Source: Karstenula rhodostoma CBS 690.94
Taxonomy: Eukaryota > Ascomycota > Dothideomycetes > Pleosporales > Didymosphaeriaceae
DNA: 64,000 nt
Assembly (NCBI GenBank): GCA_010093485.1
Contig: MU001506.1
Span: forward strand, 558,001 to 622,000
Reading direction: 5' to 3'
Shown in pieces: positions 1-10,655 of the stretch. The notes beneath the pieces are model-generated. The model ran no database searches, was not told the origin of the DNA, and saw nothing but the letters and a program-made list of their open reading frames with translations. Numbering within the stretch: position 1 is the stretch's first letter; every line of letters begins with the position of its first letter. A program made the position numbers and the translations under genes.

Positions 1-1830
1 CGACAGTCGTCTCGAAATATGGTTCCAAGTCGCGGCATGATGATGCGCATTTGGAAGTTGCTGCGATTGGCCCATGTACGGCAGGGGCGCGAGACCTTGC
101 AGTCCAGCGGGGTCCACCTCCGCGTCTGGGCCAATCTTCGACTGCGCGACTTGGTACCAGGGGTCCGTGGTCGGTGACTGTAGCTCGATTGGGAGGTTGG
201 GTGAGCTTGCATTGCTGACGACTTCTGGAAAGAGACTCTGCAGCCGCTCTAGCTTTTCAAGTAGGATCCCGCGACGCGTGGTGTCAAGAGTCGGGAACTG
301 GAGGACGAAGTCGAGGATGAAGAGGAAGTCGTCGATGCGGAGGGATGTTTCTTCGAGCGTGGCAGCGGGAACGTGAATCAGAACGTCTGAGATTGTGTCG
401 GTGATTTCGAAGAGCTTCTGTACGATGCTGCTGCCATGCACCTCGATGTCGTGCCTGGACATGCTGGTGACTTGTTGTCGAAGGTTCTGCGACAGCCTGA
501 CTGGGAATAGAAGAGAAAGGCACTCCTTGGACGACTTCGATGATAGTAAAGACTTCCCCATTGCCATTCTCCATATCAACGTTCTGAGCCACTCTCGGGT
601 AATGGCAAGATCAGCGCGTTGCATCTGTACAGGTAATTAGCCAGAAACCAGGTTTCCCGCTCGATGCAAGACTTGACGTACGGTTGAAAGATTGGCCAGC
701 TCCCGCGCATTACTCTCTTCGTCGCCGTCGAGCTCCTTGGTTTTCGCCTCAATCCAGGTGGAAGTGACATTTCCCTGGCTCCCTAGCCAGTTCTGGATAA
801 ATTCAGGATCCAGAAGTCGGAATAACTTGATAATCTGAAGGAAGCCATCATGAACCTGGAGCGGAATATTGGGATCAGCTTCGGGCAACGCGTTCAGAGG
901 CGGTAGGATGGCATTGCGATATTCGAGAATCGCGACGAATCTCTCGTGGATGTAAGCTTGCCAGTACAAGCGCTGCCTCCGAGATCTTTCCGGTGGCGGT
1001 AGCTGGGCCATGGTATCGGCATTGTCGATTCGCAGAAGCTGGACGGCGGTGATGGCATCGCGGATGTAGTGAAAGGCGGCATCGCTGGCCGACATGGTCA
1101 TGAGGCAGTTGTGTATGAACATGGATGACATCGCTCTGATGACAGAGGAGCGAAAGGTCTTGTAAACAGGTTTTAGTGTTGAAATGGCATAGTTCGTGAG
1201 GGTTTCAATGTTGTGGAGAACCTCATCTGTGCGATTGTCGCCCGCCCGTGTGAGGTTCAATGTGCACGCCCCAAAAGCACAGACAAACGTGCGTAGCTCT
1301 TGGTCCACGTCCATGGAAGCAATGTATTCCCGGAGCTCCGCTTCTGTAATGACTGGCTGTACAGGATATACGCCCTCCATGTAGTCATGAACAAGGTCCA
1401 GAAAGAATGATTGATCATACTGAAAGCCTGGCTCGATGGGTGAAGCCGCTGCGCGCAGGTTAGTACCACGCGGCATACACGGTTACAAGTCGGACTTTAA
1501 AGAATCAGCCTGCAGCCATGTGACATACTCACCTCCATCTAGCTCGCCCGGGAACAGCACAGCAGGACCTCGCTGTGGCAGAGCAACTTGTCCCGCAATG
1601 GCTGGCAGTATTGGCGGCGAAGTAACGGGCGTAATTGACGTCTTGTTTTTGTATTCAGTGATTATTCGTCCTCTCTTGCCCTGTGACCGCGTCTTGTTGG
1701 ACACGGAATAGACGCATCTCAAGCCGAGGTGACTGCACTGCTGACACCGCTCTTGCCCGTTGCACTTCACCTTCCGCAGCTTGCACGCGTCACACGCTTT
1801 GGACACTCTTTTCGATTGCGCAGAATCCAT
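1..1830 (-). CDS. Zn(II)2Cys6 fungal transcription factor (3' end cut by window edge)
   Basis: Three exons: 1533-1830, 682-1448 and 1-624, which runs off the left edge. The introns are 84 nt (donor GTGAGT) and 57 nt (donor GTACGT). The predicted protein has at least 563 residues. The start at 1830 puts the zinc cluster near the N-terminus, with Cys at about 13, 16, 23, 29, 32 and 39 (CX2CX6CX5CX2CX6C). A basic linker with an RGR motif follows, as in many gene-specific nuclear activators. The rest is helical and resembles the fungal regulatory middle region, including a segment of the type MQRADLAITREWLRTL that only appears after splicing. Longer in-frame starts exist upstream (to 1932), but the shorter one fits the family. 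By family it should bind CGG-type sites as a dimer in the nucleus. The target genes cannot be read from this window. Zinc cluster certain; exon joins very likely. Confidence 0.88.
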
Positions 1831-2381
1831 TGCATACCGTACGTACTGAGGAGGGGTTTTGGCGCGTGAGAAGTGTCCATGGTGAGGAGCGGAAGAGGAG
1901 GCAAGATGGTGGACAAGAATGGTGTAGCGCAAACTCTAGCCATTGGCTCCCCCGGCCTCAGAAGAAGCGACGGCCCAGGCTGTGACATATTGTGGAGATT
2001 ATGCGTATGTTGGGCATCTACCCCGGATCTACTTTTCGGTGTGTTTGTGGGATTGGCTGCCAGAAGCGAGTGTCTCATGTTTGCATGCAAGCCCTGCACT
2101 CTCACCGCCGCGTGAAGCGGCGGCGCAGTTGGTGTCGGACACACTGCAGCATAGAAGCAGATCAAGTGCGAGCGTCTTACGAGGGTGCTTTCAAGTATTC
2201 GAGATTGATATAGTTCAATCTTTTGGTTCGCATACACTGTCACAAGTACAAGCTCCGACTTCCAAATGTGCGCATGTACATACACGAAGAAACAGAAACG
2301 AAACGAATGCGCAGGCCAAACACACAATGCAATCCATCCACCGCCCACCCCGATCCATCCTCTCGCTCGTCGCTCTTTCTT
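1831..2381. other. Intergenic: upstream of the Zn2Cys6 regulator and downstream of SDH2
   Basis: This stretch holds the 5' region of the left regulator and the 3' region of SDH2. Several open frames cross it on both strands, but none shows a domain, a splice pattern or conserved-looking sequence. I see no tRNA, repeat or mobile element. Confidence 0.5.
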
Positions 2382-3480
2382 TTACGTAAAGGCCATGCTC
2401 TTCTTGATCTCCGCAATGGCCAACGCCGGGTTCAATCCCTTCGGGCACGTCCGTGAGCAGTTGAGAATGGTGTGGCATCGGTACAGGCTCATGCTGTTGT
2501 TGAGCGCATCCTGGCGCTCGGCCCTCTTCTCGTCTCGCGAGTCGGCGATCCATCGGTAACTCTGCAGCAGCACGGCAGGGCCAAGGTACTCTTCCTGGTT
2601 CCACCAGTATGAGGGGCACGAGGTCGAGCAGCAGGCGCAGAGAATGCACTCGTAGAGGCCGTCGAGCTTCTTGCGGTCTTCCTTTGTCTGGCGGTACTCA
2701 CGGCCCTGGAATCATGTCAGCTGGAATTGGAGAGATGGGCAGGGGGAAGAAACGTACGTCTGGTGCCGGAGTGCTGCGCTGGAGGTAGGGCTTCACGGAG
2801 CGGTATTGCTTGTAGAAGATCGTCATGTCGGGAACCAAGTCCTTGACGATGTACATGTGCGGGAGCGGGTAGATGCGGGATTCCTTCTTCTCCTCGGTGG
2901 GAATGCGGCCTGCACCCCGGATTAGCTCATGCTCCAGAACCCAGGCGATACCTGTACATACACAGACATGCCAGCGTGTTGACGCCGTCGATGTTCATGG
3001 CGCAGCTACCGCAGATACCCTCGCGGCAACTCCTTCGGAAGGTCAGGGTCGGGTCGATCTCGTTCTTGATGCGGATGAGCGCGTCGAGCATCATGGGGCC
3101 GGTCTTGTTCAGGTCGAGCTCGTACGACTGCATCTTGGGCTTGGACGTGGGCTCATCGGGGTTCCAGCGGTAGATGTGGAACGTCTTCATCTTCGCATCC
3201 TTGGTCGGCGCGGCCTCCTTGACGGTCGACGTCTTGCTCTCGGGGATGGGTGCTCGCGACGCATCGGGGGCAAGGGCCTCGCCGGCCTTTGAGATGGGGT
3301 CGCGGGCCTTGGTGTCGCTCACGGAGGCAAAGCCGCGTGCGAAGACGGCCGGGCGGACGGCAGCTGCGGGCGACGTTAGCAGAGCTCCAATTGCGCCTTC
3401 CTGGGGTGTGCAGGCGCGTGCAGAAGGTGCGTACCGGTCCGCGATGTGGCCAGGCGGCAGAGGGCGCGAGTTGAGGCCAT
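2382..3480 (-). CDS. SDH2: Succinate dehydrogenase iron-sulfur subunit, mitochondrial
   Basis: Four exons: 3435-3480, 2962-3363, 2758-2909 and 2382-2705, giving 307 residues, the usual length for fungal SDHB. It is complex II of the respiratory chain and passes electrons from FAD to ubiquinone through three Fe-S clusters. The start MASTRALCR opens an Arg/Ala/Ser-rich mitochondrial presequence. The plant-type [2Fe-2S] ligands lie in [16 protein letters not shown], and the [4Fe-4S]/[3Fe-4S] ligands in [16 protein letters not shown] and [17 protein letters not shown]. Introns are 71, 52 and 52 nt with clean donors (GTACGC, GTATGT, GTACGT). The join at 2909/2962 gives ACLCRIP, the fungal form. 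The ligand cysteines I could check are all present. Identity is secure. The neighbours are unrelated, as is usual in fungi. Confidence 0.97.
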
Positions 3481-4057
3481 TCTGGGCGTGTGCGGATTCG
3501 TGCGTGGGGATGGCGAACTGTCTTGGAGGTGGTTACGTTCACGATGTGCAAGACCTCGGGCAAAGAAAGAGCGGCCAATCACGCGCCTTCCGTTGTCATG
3601 AGGGCCGTGCCTGCCTTTCGGGCCATCTCGGCACATGTGCCACCCACACGCGACATCGCCCGCGCTGTCATCATAGACGCGGCCCGCTCAATCCGCACTG
3701 CCCAATTTTCTACCTCGCATGGAACCTTTTGATAACTATTCCAAATCTCAGTATTGAAGAGCTATTGTGAGAAAAGAAAATGGGTATGTTCGTGAAAGCA
3801 AAGCTCCAAGACACCCGATGCACCACCCCAAACTCATGACTACTCCAAAACTCAGTATCAAAGAGCTATTGTGGGAAGAGAAAATGGGCATCTTCATGAA
3901 AGCAAAGCCGATGCACAACGCCAAACTCCCCAGGATTCCCCAAATCTCCACAAAACCAAACGCCTCGCAGATGCTCAGCCCAAATTATCCATACGAACCC
4001 TGGAGAAGCAAACCTATCCCCACGACTGACCACACCGTCGTCTTTCTGGCGCATCTT
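3481..4057. other. Intergenic with an imperfect ~100-bp tandem repeat
   Basis: This gap lies between the SDH2 start and the 3' end of the Ser-rich gene. Its left part is the likely SDH2 promoter and 5' UTR. Its centre holds a two-copy direct repeat, listed separately. The open frame 3767-4132 crosses both repeat copies and shows no domain, so I do not call it a gene. Confidence 0.5.
3735..3927. repeat. Two-copy imperfect tandem repeat, unit about 100 bp
   Basis: Copy 1 spans about 3735-3834 and copy 2 about 3839-3927. Both run from ACTA(T/C)TCCAAA through GAGCTATTGTG, AGAAAATGGG and GAAAGCAAAG to CCGATGCAC and CAAACTC. They differ by scattered substitutions and a small deletion, so the duplication is not recent. 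I see no terminal repeats or coding content that would make it a known transposon. Confidence 0.8.
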
Positions 4058-5113
4058 TCAACCACCTCTCCACCACTTCCCCTTTCCCTCCCATCCGACG
4101 TCCACCTCGTGTCTCTCCTTCAGCTTACCTAGGTATGCTCTATAGTCGTGCCAGTCTTTCACCGTATCCTTCTCGACATGCAGCACTGGCACCTCCTTAG
4201 GTTTAACCCCCGGGAAGCCGCGCTGGATGATGGTGCCGTGCTCCTTCGGGTTGGGAGGGTCGTGTTGAATCGGTGGGAAACGCGGGCCAGGGCGGTATTC
4301 ACGGCGCAGAGCGCTGGTGCGAGGTGCCGGTGCGGCGGTGCTGGCGTGTCGTCCGAGGGTGGAAGAGAGCTTTGCTTCGCGGGCCTGGCGAGCGGCCTGG
4401 GCGGCGGCGGAGGGTCGACGGTCGACAGCGAGGAATGAGGGCTTGATGTTGATGCTCGAGTAGCTCTCCATTACCGTCGGGAGATTAGCTCCTGGGGGCG
4501 CAGCTCGGCGAGAACCGTACGGACGCGGAGCGGTATAGCTTGAGGTGCTAGAGAGCGGGCCGATGGCCATGGGGACGGATGTGCTATGCAAGGAACCGAC
4601 ATCTGATGGATGCGGTTTGCGCGATCGAGGTGGACACGGTCGCTCCCAGGACTCCTTCTCTGGAACGAAGAGTGAAGCGCCGCCCAGGAGAGAAGCAGGA
4701 ACCGAACCTACTCCCACTCCACCAATGCTGTCGGCGGACTGCGAGCTTGTCGAGGAGAGCGAATCGAAATCCCGCGTAGGAGACTGCCGGGTGTGTCGCG
4801 CGGCAGCTTGTGAGCGAGACATAGATTCCATATCGGTAGACATCGCGGTGTCGTACAGCTCTGCCTCAGAGATGTCGGACAGTGTGGATGAAGAGTAGTT
4901 CACCGGTTGCGCAGCAGGTAGAGAGTGAGATACAGAGCCCGCCAGCGTGCCACCGGGCCTCGCGGTAGTTTGTGCATCTGCGTAGGTGAGAGAAGAAGAG
5001 GCGCTGCTCCAGGAGTGTGAAGGTGACGAGGGCTCCGGGTGAGCTTCAGGAGGAGCAGAACGCGGGGTGCTCTTCTTGCGGTCGAAGACAACCTTCTTCT
5101 TGCCGTATGCCAT
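4058..5113 (-). CDS. Ser/Pro-rich hypothetical protein
   Basis: A single open frame of 351 residues starts at MAYGKKKVVFDRKKS, a basic N-terminus. A long Ser/Thr/Pro/Ala-rich, probably disordered middle follows. The C-terminal part (about residues 285-340) is denser, with YRPGPRFPPIQHDPP, GTIIQRGFPGVKP and KDWHDYRAYLG, and looks like the conserved core. I do not recognise the family. After AYL the sequence GGTAAGC could be an intron donor, so the last ~20 residues (KLKERHEVDV onward) may not be the true C-terminus. I found no convincing acceptor, so I kept the unspliced frame. Function unknown. Confidence 0.7.
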   Translation of the reverse strand: MAYGKKKVVFDRKKSTPRSAPPEAHPEPSSPSHSWSSASSSLTYADAQTTARPGGTLAGSVSHSLPAAQPVNYSSSTLSDISEAELYDTAMSTDMESMSRSQAAARHTRQSPTRDFDSLSSTSSQSADSIGGVGVGSVPASLLGGASLFVPEKESWERPCPPRSRKPHPSDVGSLHSTSVPMAIGPLSSTSSYTAPRPYGSRRAAPPGANLPTVMESYSSINIKPSFLAVDRRPSAAAQAARQAREAKLSSTLGRHASTAAPAPRTSALRREYRPGPRFPPIQHDPPNPKEHGTIIQRGFPGVKPKEVPVLHVEKDTVKDWHDYRAYLGKLKERHEVDVGWEGKGKWWRGG

Positions 5114-6489
5114 GGTTGAGGGCGAAAGTCGCGCGGTGAGTGTGTTTGTGTTTGTGTGTGTGAACGCAGAAGAAGAGTGCGCAAATGCTTTAGTGAGCGT
5201 GGACTGAAGAAAGGATATGGTGGTGGAGACAACGAAGGTTGGGCGCGGGTATTGATATCACGTGTCGCGGTGAAGCGCTATACGCGGGTGAGAGAGTTTT
5301 GTATACTGTTGTGGGTTGAAGCTCAAATGAGTGAAAGGGAAAGAGGCTTCAAGAGCAACTGCCCCAGCCACTCAACCAACACTGGGTCTGTTGCCGTGGC
5401 CAGTCTTGAGGAAATTCAACGAAGAAAAACGTATCTCTGAGCATGTTTTACTAAGGTGTCTGCAACCAGAACTCAGGCAGCTCGAATGCCGCAAATACCG
5501 CCGCGGACAAGCACACTGCCATGAGTTGAATCCTGTGGGCACGTTGCGAAATTATTTACAATAGCACACGATCATGACTAGTGCCGTTGTTTTTTCCAGG
5601 CATGGCGATTCCAGATCAAGATCTAACTCGCGATTATTCGTGTAGATACCCGTTTTGTGTTGTAAAACTTGCACCACCGACGCCATCCTGGCCCAACTTC
5701 AAGACTAGGCACCATAACCCACCACTAGACGAACTCAAGCCCAAAATGGTAGGTAGATATCTTGAATCTTGTAATTGCCTACTATGGTTGTTTTTCTCTC
5801 TGCTGACCCCGATTCCGCACGCTCATGAATAGTTAAAATCCAGTTCCGTACTCTCATATTTTGTTCAATGTCCTACGCGATTGTTCCTCCACCACATCAA
5901 TCCTCACATCTGTTATGTTCACCTCTAATCTCGTCGCTGCCGTCGTCCTCGACCTTCTCTCCGTCGTCCTCCTCTTCGTCCTCGACCTCCTCTCCAAACC
6001 CGCAGTATCATCCCAAATGGATCTTATGTCAGATCCACTCAATGCGATATCTTGCCGATCCATTAGATGCAGATCTGTTAGATCCGTTACGCAGGTGTCG
6101 AGAGGAAGGGACGCGGCACCTAGGATGGGGAGGAGGACCTAGGTAAACGAAAGTTGTGGTATATATAGGGCATCTCTTATCGAGAGTAGTTTCCCTGAAT
6201 CTCCCGAAGCTTCTAGCAAACCGAGGCGTGTCCATCGCAGGATCTTGCAGAAAGTACGACGGGGTGGCATCGATGCTTTTGCTTCGTCACAAGGTTTCTT
6301 TGCACCCTCCAGGTTCTCCCCTCTACATCATAACCGTCCGGTGATTTCTCACGGAATTGCTCAGCAGCTCCTGTGTTTGTTCCTAGATCGGAATTGAAGT
6401 CGCCTGCGCCTGAGCTGCTGCCTCTGCGCCACCGCTCCAGGGAGCGCACGGGCTCTGGGTGGAATGTTGCTGTGATGTATTTATATAAC

Positions 6490-6660
6490 GGAAAGGGCGG
6501 GTAAAGCGCGGGTAACTTGCTCCTCGAGTGTTGCAATGTGGTCGTCCTGCGCACGAACTGTTTGAGCTACGGACTCTCGGACCAGGGTCTCCAGAATCTT
6601 AATGTGGGCGTCTTTGGCGCGGATGATGCGGTCGAGAAGCGTCCTTTGCACGTATATATA
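6490..6660 (-). pseudogene. Coiled-coil-like coding remnant
   Basis: Read on the minus strand, one frame is open for about 60 codons and ends in TAA just after CTTTCCGTTATA. It contains LLDRIIRAKDAHIKILETL, then AQDDHIATLEEQV, a charged heptad-like pattern with Leu/Ile spacing. A TGA lies just upstream in the same frame, and I see no start codon or clean acceptor. About 165 bp upstream a second block with a similar end (EEQ, then LSVI) is present in another frame. This may be a decayed gene or one exon of a gene I could not rebuild. Confidence 0.3.
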
Positions 6661-6746
6661 ACGGAAAGGTCAAACTGGGCCTGTTCCTCCGAGCAGATAT
6701 TTCTGGCAGGAGCGAGATGCGGTCGAAGGATCATACGAATCGTAAC

Positions 6747-6845
6747 TGACATGAACGACACGACTGATACTCCCAACACAACTGACACGAACGACACTCC
6801 CGAAAGGGACGACCTTCCGACATAAATGACACTCCCGAGCCGAAT
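6747..6845. repeat. Degenerate short repeat (ACTGACA-GAACGACAC-ACTCCC)
   Basis: The blocks ACTGACATGAACGACACGAC, ACTGACACGAACGACACTCC and AAATGACACTCCCGAG follow one another with GATACTCCCAACACA between the first two. The unit is about 33 bp and imperfect. It has no recognised function. Confidence 0.55.
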
Positions 6846-7462
6846 GCCTGCTCCATCCAATCTGATCCGTTGAAACCAGGAGAGACCGTGTTACGTATTG
6901 GAAAAGCCAAAGTCGCTGCCGAAAACAGCTGCACGAGCGACGACCTTTTCGAAGCCCAAGGTAGACTTCTATATGATTGCCGATTTCCACCAACGCTGGA
7001 CGTCATCCATCGCTATCCTCGCCGTCGTCTTTCAAACGTGGCGTTGGACTCGGCGCGATCAGTAGCTGGGACTGGTGGGTCGGCATGTCGGCACGTTATG
7101 TATGTAGGTATGAATCGTAGACTACCTTGTCGAGGCCCGAGAGGTCTTTCTGGCTGACCTGGGACAACTTCTGCTACCTCTCTGACTTAATCCTGGGTTG
7201 GAGAGTGTTCTTCAAACCGCACAACATGTCTAGCGCTGCAGACTAGTTCCCGCGATTGGGACCGTGGGCGGACCATCTGAATATCCCGAAGATGAATGGT
7301 GGAATCGGTCATTGGGCTAGTGATTGTGCGGTGTAGTCGAGGTATCGAAGTCTCAAGTGCTGCACGCAACTCGGTCGTCCAAAGCAGAAATGGAAGCAAT
7401 GACTACTTCTAGAAAAAGGTGGCTAGAAGACTTGGATTGAAATAACAGTATATATAGACACC

Positions 7463-7521
7463 CCGCATCCCCACCACACACAGCTCCCTCGGTCATTGCG
7501 CTGTGCGTGGTGAGGATGCGG
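7463..7521. repeat. Inverted repeat / hairpin, 20-bp arms
   Basis: The left arm 7463-7482 and right arm 7502-7521 are reverse complements at 18 of 20 positions, with a 19-nt loop. A TATATATAG run lies about 10 nt upstream. It could form a stable hairpin in RNA or a cruciform in DNA, or be a terminator-like or binding palindrome. No gene is recognised beside it. Confidence 0.75.
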
Positions 7522-8424
7522 ATGACTTCTCAATCAGCGCTCAGAACCGCACTCTTATACATCTTGACTTGCGGACACGGTGTTCAAGAGAAGCGGAGTC
7601 TTCGTTTGCTGCGTAGGTTTGGCTCGAGGCCGAGTTGCGAGAAGAAAGAGTACGTTGTTTGTGGTATGGGTACGACAAACTACTTGCAATTGCGAAAGTC
7701 AAAGAACGAAGAGGAAACACGAGGAGAGCAGGCGAGGATGAGAATACAAACAGTCATATGTAGATAATCACAGACTGTGAAGGTTTGCTTTGCTGGACGG
7801 AAGTGATGGATTGCTCCAGCGCCGTTTATTGTCTCCTGCACAATACTAACCGTCGGAAAACCAAATCATACCCTCATATCATCATCTCTCAAACAATCCT
7901 GCCTTTTTCAAACATCATTTGTCATCTTCCGAAAGCAGCTGCGGCTACATGCCACACTGAACTGCGCTATGCATACTCTCCATAACTCGCCATACACACA
8001 AAAGAGCTCTGCGTTTGTTAGCCGTATACTGATGCTCCAATGTGGAGGTAATTGCCTCTTTGCTGTTTCAAGCCAGGGTACATTGTTACAGGTATCTGAG
8101 TGATCAGGATATGCTGGCGCTCACGGAAACGATTACTGGGGATATGATGCCAACACATAATATGATTGGAAGGCGAGCTTATACGGCAAGTCAGCAACTT
8201 ATGTAAGGGAACTTGTGCTGTATCGTAAGGAGTTGTCCATTGGCGGCTACAAGTCTGTAGATGGGCAAATACTTGGTTATTATAAATTGTAGATAATCAT
8301 ATGAGGCGGGGTGGATCCATGAAGTAAGGGGGACAAAAAGGCGCGTCTTGATTATTAAACACACCAAACTCAATCCATTCGCTCCAGTCATCCTATCAAC
8401 AGCCTTCCATACCCAGCCGCTCAC

Positions 8425-9226
8425 CTACCACTTCTCCACACTCGTCCTGATATCAATCTCATTCGTAAAAGCCCGTTTACTCTGCACATGCAACCCCCAA
8501 TACGCCCCCGCAATCTCATCCGGATCGATCTTCTGCTCCGCCGGCAAGTCTTTCCGGTAGTCGTCCCGGCCCGGGATGTCGATCGGCCCGTCGATGTTCG
8601 CCCACGCAACATGCACGCCCTCGGGACCGAACTCCTTCGCGAGGGAGATGGCGAGGGCGCGCTTAGCGAAGTTGGAGGTCGCGAAAGCGGCTACGCGGGC
8701 GTTGGCTTTTACGCCGGCGGTGGCGCCCGTGAAGATGAGGGTGGGCGGGTGGCTGGCTGAGGAGTCTTTGGCGTGTTTGAGGAGGAAGGGGAGAACGTGT
8801 TGGGAGAAGAGAAAGGCGCCTTTTCTGGAAGCGATGTCAGATGCATAGTAACAGACCATGATTCTCCACAGGAAATACATACTGGCTGACTTCCCACGCG
8901 GACGCGAATTCCTTCTCGGTGACCTCCAAGAAAGGCTTGCGGACGAAGCCGGCGGCGGCGTTGAATACAGCAGCTGCGGCATTGGCACCCGGGAACTCCT
9001 TCTCGATCTGCTGGAACGCAGAGGCCAAGCTCTCCGCACTCGAAACATCCGCGCTGATGCCGATGGCCTTGCCGCCTTGGTCGTTGATTTCTTGCGCGAG
9101 CTTCTCGAATTTGTCAGTGCCTCGAGCTAGGAGCACGACTGGATAGGCTTTGGCAAAGCGCCGGGCGACTGATGCACCGGTTCCTGGTCCTACACCCGCT
9201 ACTACGACGAAGGGCTGTGCTGTCAT
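8425..9226 (-). CDS. Atypical short-chain dehydrogenase/reductase-like protein
   Basis: Two exons, 8883-9226 and 8425-8824, with a 58-nt intron (donor GTATGT), encode 247 residues, normal for a single-domain SDR. The N-terminal Rossmann motif is GVGPGTG at 11-17, followed by LLAR, as in NADP-binding members. The NAG loop is replaced by NAAAG (89-93). The usual YxxxK catalytic pair is not present: Tyr is Phe162 and Lys is Asn166 in AAFATSNFAKRALA, and the Ser position lies in TGATAG. The Phe is shared by a subfamily of SDR-like proteins; the Asn is less usual. So it may bind a nucleotide without classical redox catalysis. An upstream in-frame ATG at 9289 would add 21 residues. Confidence 0.85.
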
Positions 9227-10024
9227 AGTTAAGAAAGAACTGTCTGGTGGTGATGTTAAATGGAGTTCAAAGTTTGTTGTTGTTGACAAGAGGTAATCTT
9301 CTCAAGGTAAGAAAATGGTTTGGATAGTCTTATATAGCGAGATGTTTAGCTCACGTTACGTGATACTTTGTATGATGTGTCCTGCGAGTCGATGGCGCAA
9401 CTGCGGGGACGGCCATCAATTACTAATCCAAGCCGTGGGCGGATTTGTGAACATGCGATATCCTGTATGAGCGGCTTCTCAACGTATCGTTTGTCATAAA
9501 GTGTTTACCGATGAGCAAAGTCAAAGTGCATGACTCCGGCCAGGAACGATATAGAGTTGGGTGCTTCTTATGGACACTGACTTGATCGCAAACTTAGATA
9601 AAGTGGACCCAACGAGGATTCTTAAAGGTAGAGATAGAGAAATGATCTTGTATGCTTCCAGGTACGAACATGGCGTTCCGCGTGGCCTGTCATGTGTGGG
9701 GATGTGTTTGCTCAGAATGGCGAGTTTGAAGAACTAGGAGACAGAAATCAAAGTAAGATGAGTAGGAGAACTGAGATAAGAACACCAATGTAATAACTTG
9801 ACCGGATCTTTATGCTGTACCTGCGGTGGAAGCTGATAGTCGTGCCAGTGTCGCTGCGCTTGTCATCGACCTCCCTGCCGATAGCCGATGCCTCCCCTCT
9901 TCTCCAAGCGTAACAGCTGCTTTCGTAGTCGACATGAGTCTTCTCAAAATCTCTTAGAGCATTCACTTCGAATGTACTTCCATCCTTGCTCATTCAAATA
10001 GACATATTCTCAGATAAACGCCTT
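9227..10024. other. Intergenic between the SDR and LSM6
   Basis: This is the likely promoter of the SDR (minus strand) and the 3' flank of LSM6. A minus-strand frame at 9748-9993 (81 codons) ends in a hydrophobic stretch but shows no homology signal or splice partners. No RNA gene or repeat was seen. Confidence 0.45.
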
Positions 10025-10655
10025 CTAAGCGTTATCGGCGGAGATGTATGTGACTGTCGTTCATCAGTACGAGTAAAATGTGAGCTGATAAAAGAGCATG
10101 CTGACCGTTGTTGCCTCGCACGAAAGCATCGCCCCAACTTCGGACGAGCTTGCCATCAGACCACTCCTTGCATCGCTCAAGCGCGATGTTCATGTAACCG
10201 TCTACCGATTGTAGGTCACCTGATAGCCAGTTAACGAGACTTTCTTTCTGCACCGAGTTGTGCTCATTCTCGCACTCGCTGGAACGATCTTCGTGAAAAG
10301 TAGATGACCATCCAAAAACCAGCGAAAGCGAAGACGGCGTTGATAGCGAGAATGGCACTCCGGTAGCAGATGTAGACGACATCGCAGACTGGCCAATGAA
10401 GCCAAGAACAAAAGCGAGGAAAGTGAGGACACGTTCAACCCGAGTATGAGTAGGCTATTTGCAGCAAATACCAACCGTGCCCTCTGAACAGGAAATCAAT
10501 ACGGAAGGAAAAAATTACAAGAACTTACCTTTGTAAACTATACCTGAGTTGAGCTTGACCGTCACGGGTGCCCCAATGATCTCGCTGAGGAAGCCAGAGG
10601 GGTCGCGGGACGTGTCCGCAGCGGAGGTGTCGGGGCTGTCGCCGTTGGTCGCCAT
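10025..10655 (-). CDS. LSM6: U6 snRNA-associated Sm-like protein LSm6
   Basis: Three exons, 10529-10655, 10106-10219 and 10025-10053, give 89 residues. The Sm1 motif contains FLSEIIGAPVTVKLNSG and IVYKG, then DLQSVDGYMNIALE. Sm2 ends in GDAFVRGNN, and VTYISADNA closes the protein, all hallmarks of LSm6. It is part of the LSm2-8 ring on U6 snRNA in the nucleus and the LSm1-7 ring in mRNA decay. The first intron is long for this window (309 nt, donor GTAAGT); the second is 52 nt. The last exon codes for only nine residues. It is divergent from the ESC2/RAD60-like gene, with about 330 bp between the starts. Confidence 0.96.

Larger units (their letters stand above)
5114..8424. other. Gene-poor 3.3-kb intergenic region
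   Basis: The stretch between the Ser-rich gene and the SDR holds no gene I can support. It does hold several odd elements: a coiled-coil-like coding remnant near 6490-6660 on the minus strand, a duplicated CTTTCCGTTATATA block, a degenerate repeat at 6747-6845 and a strong inverted repeat at 7463-7521 just after a TATATATAG. Short open frames on both strands lack domains and splice logic. Part of it may be an old decayed gene or unannotated transcribed RNA. Confidence 0.5.

Noticed and set aside
2421..2450. GGGTTCAATCCC, resembling a tRNA T-loop (B box)
   Set aside because: It is within the SDH2 coding sequence (the CPKGLNP codons); no tRNA structure surrounds it.
9748..9993. Minus-strand frame of 81 codons with hydrophobic end
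   Set aside because: A single hydrophobic run after a polar segment is not enough; no splicing links it to LSM6, whose end is fixed at 10025.
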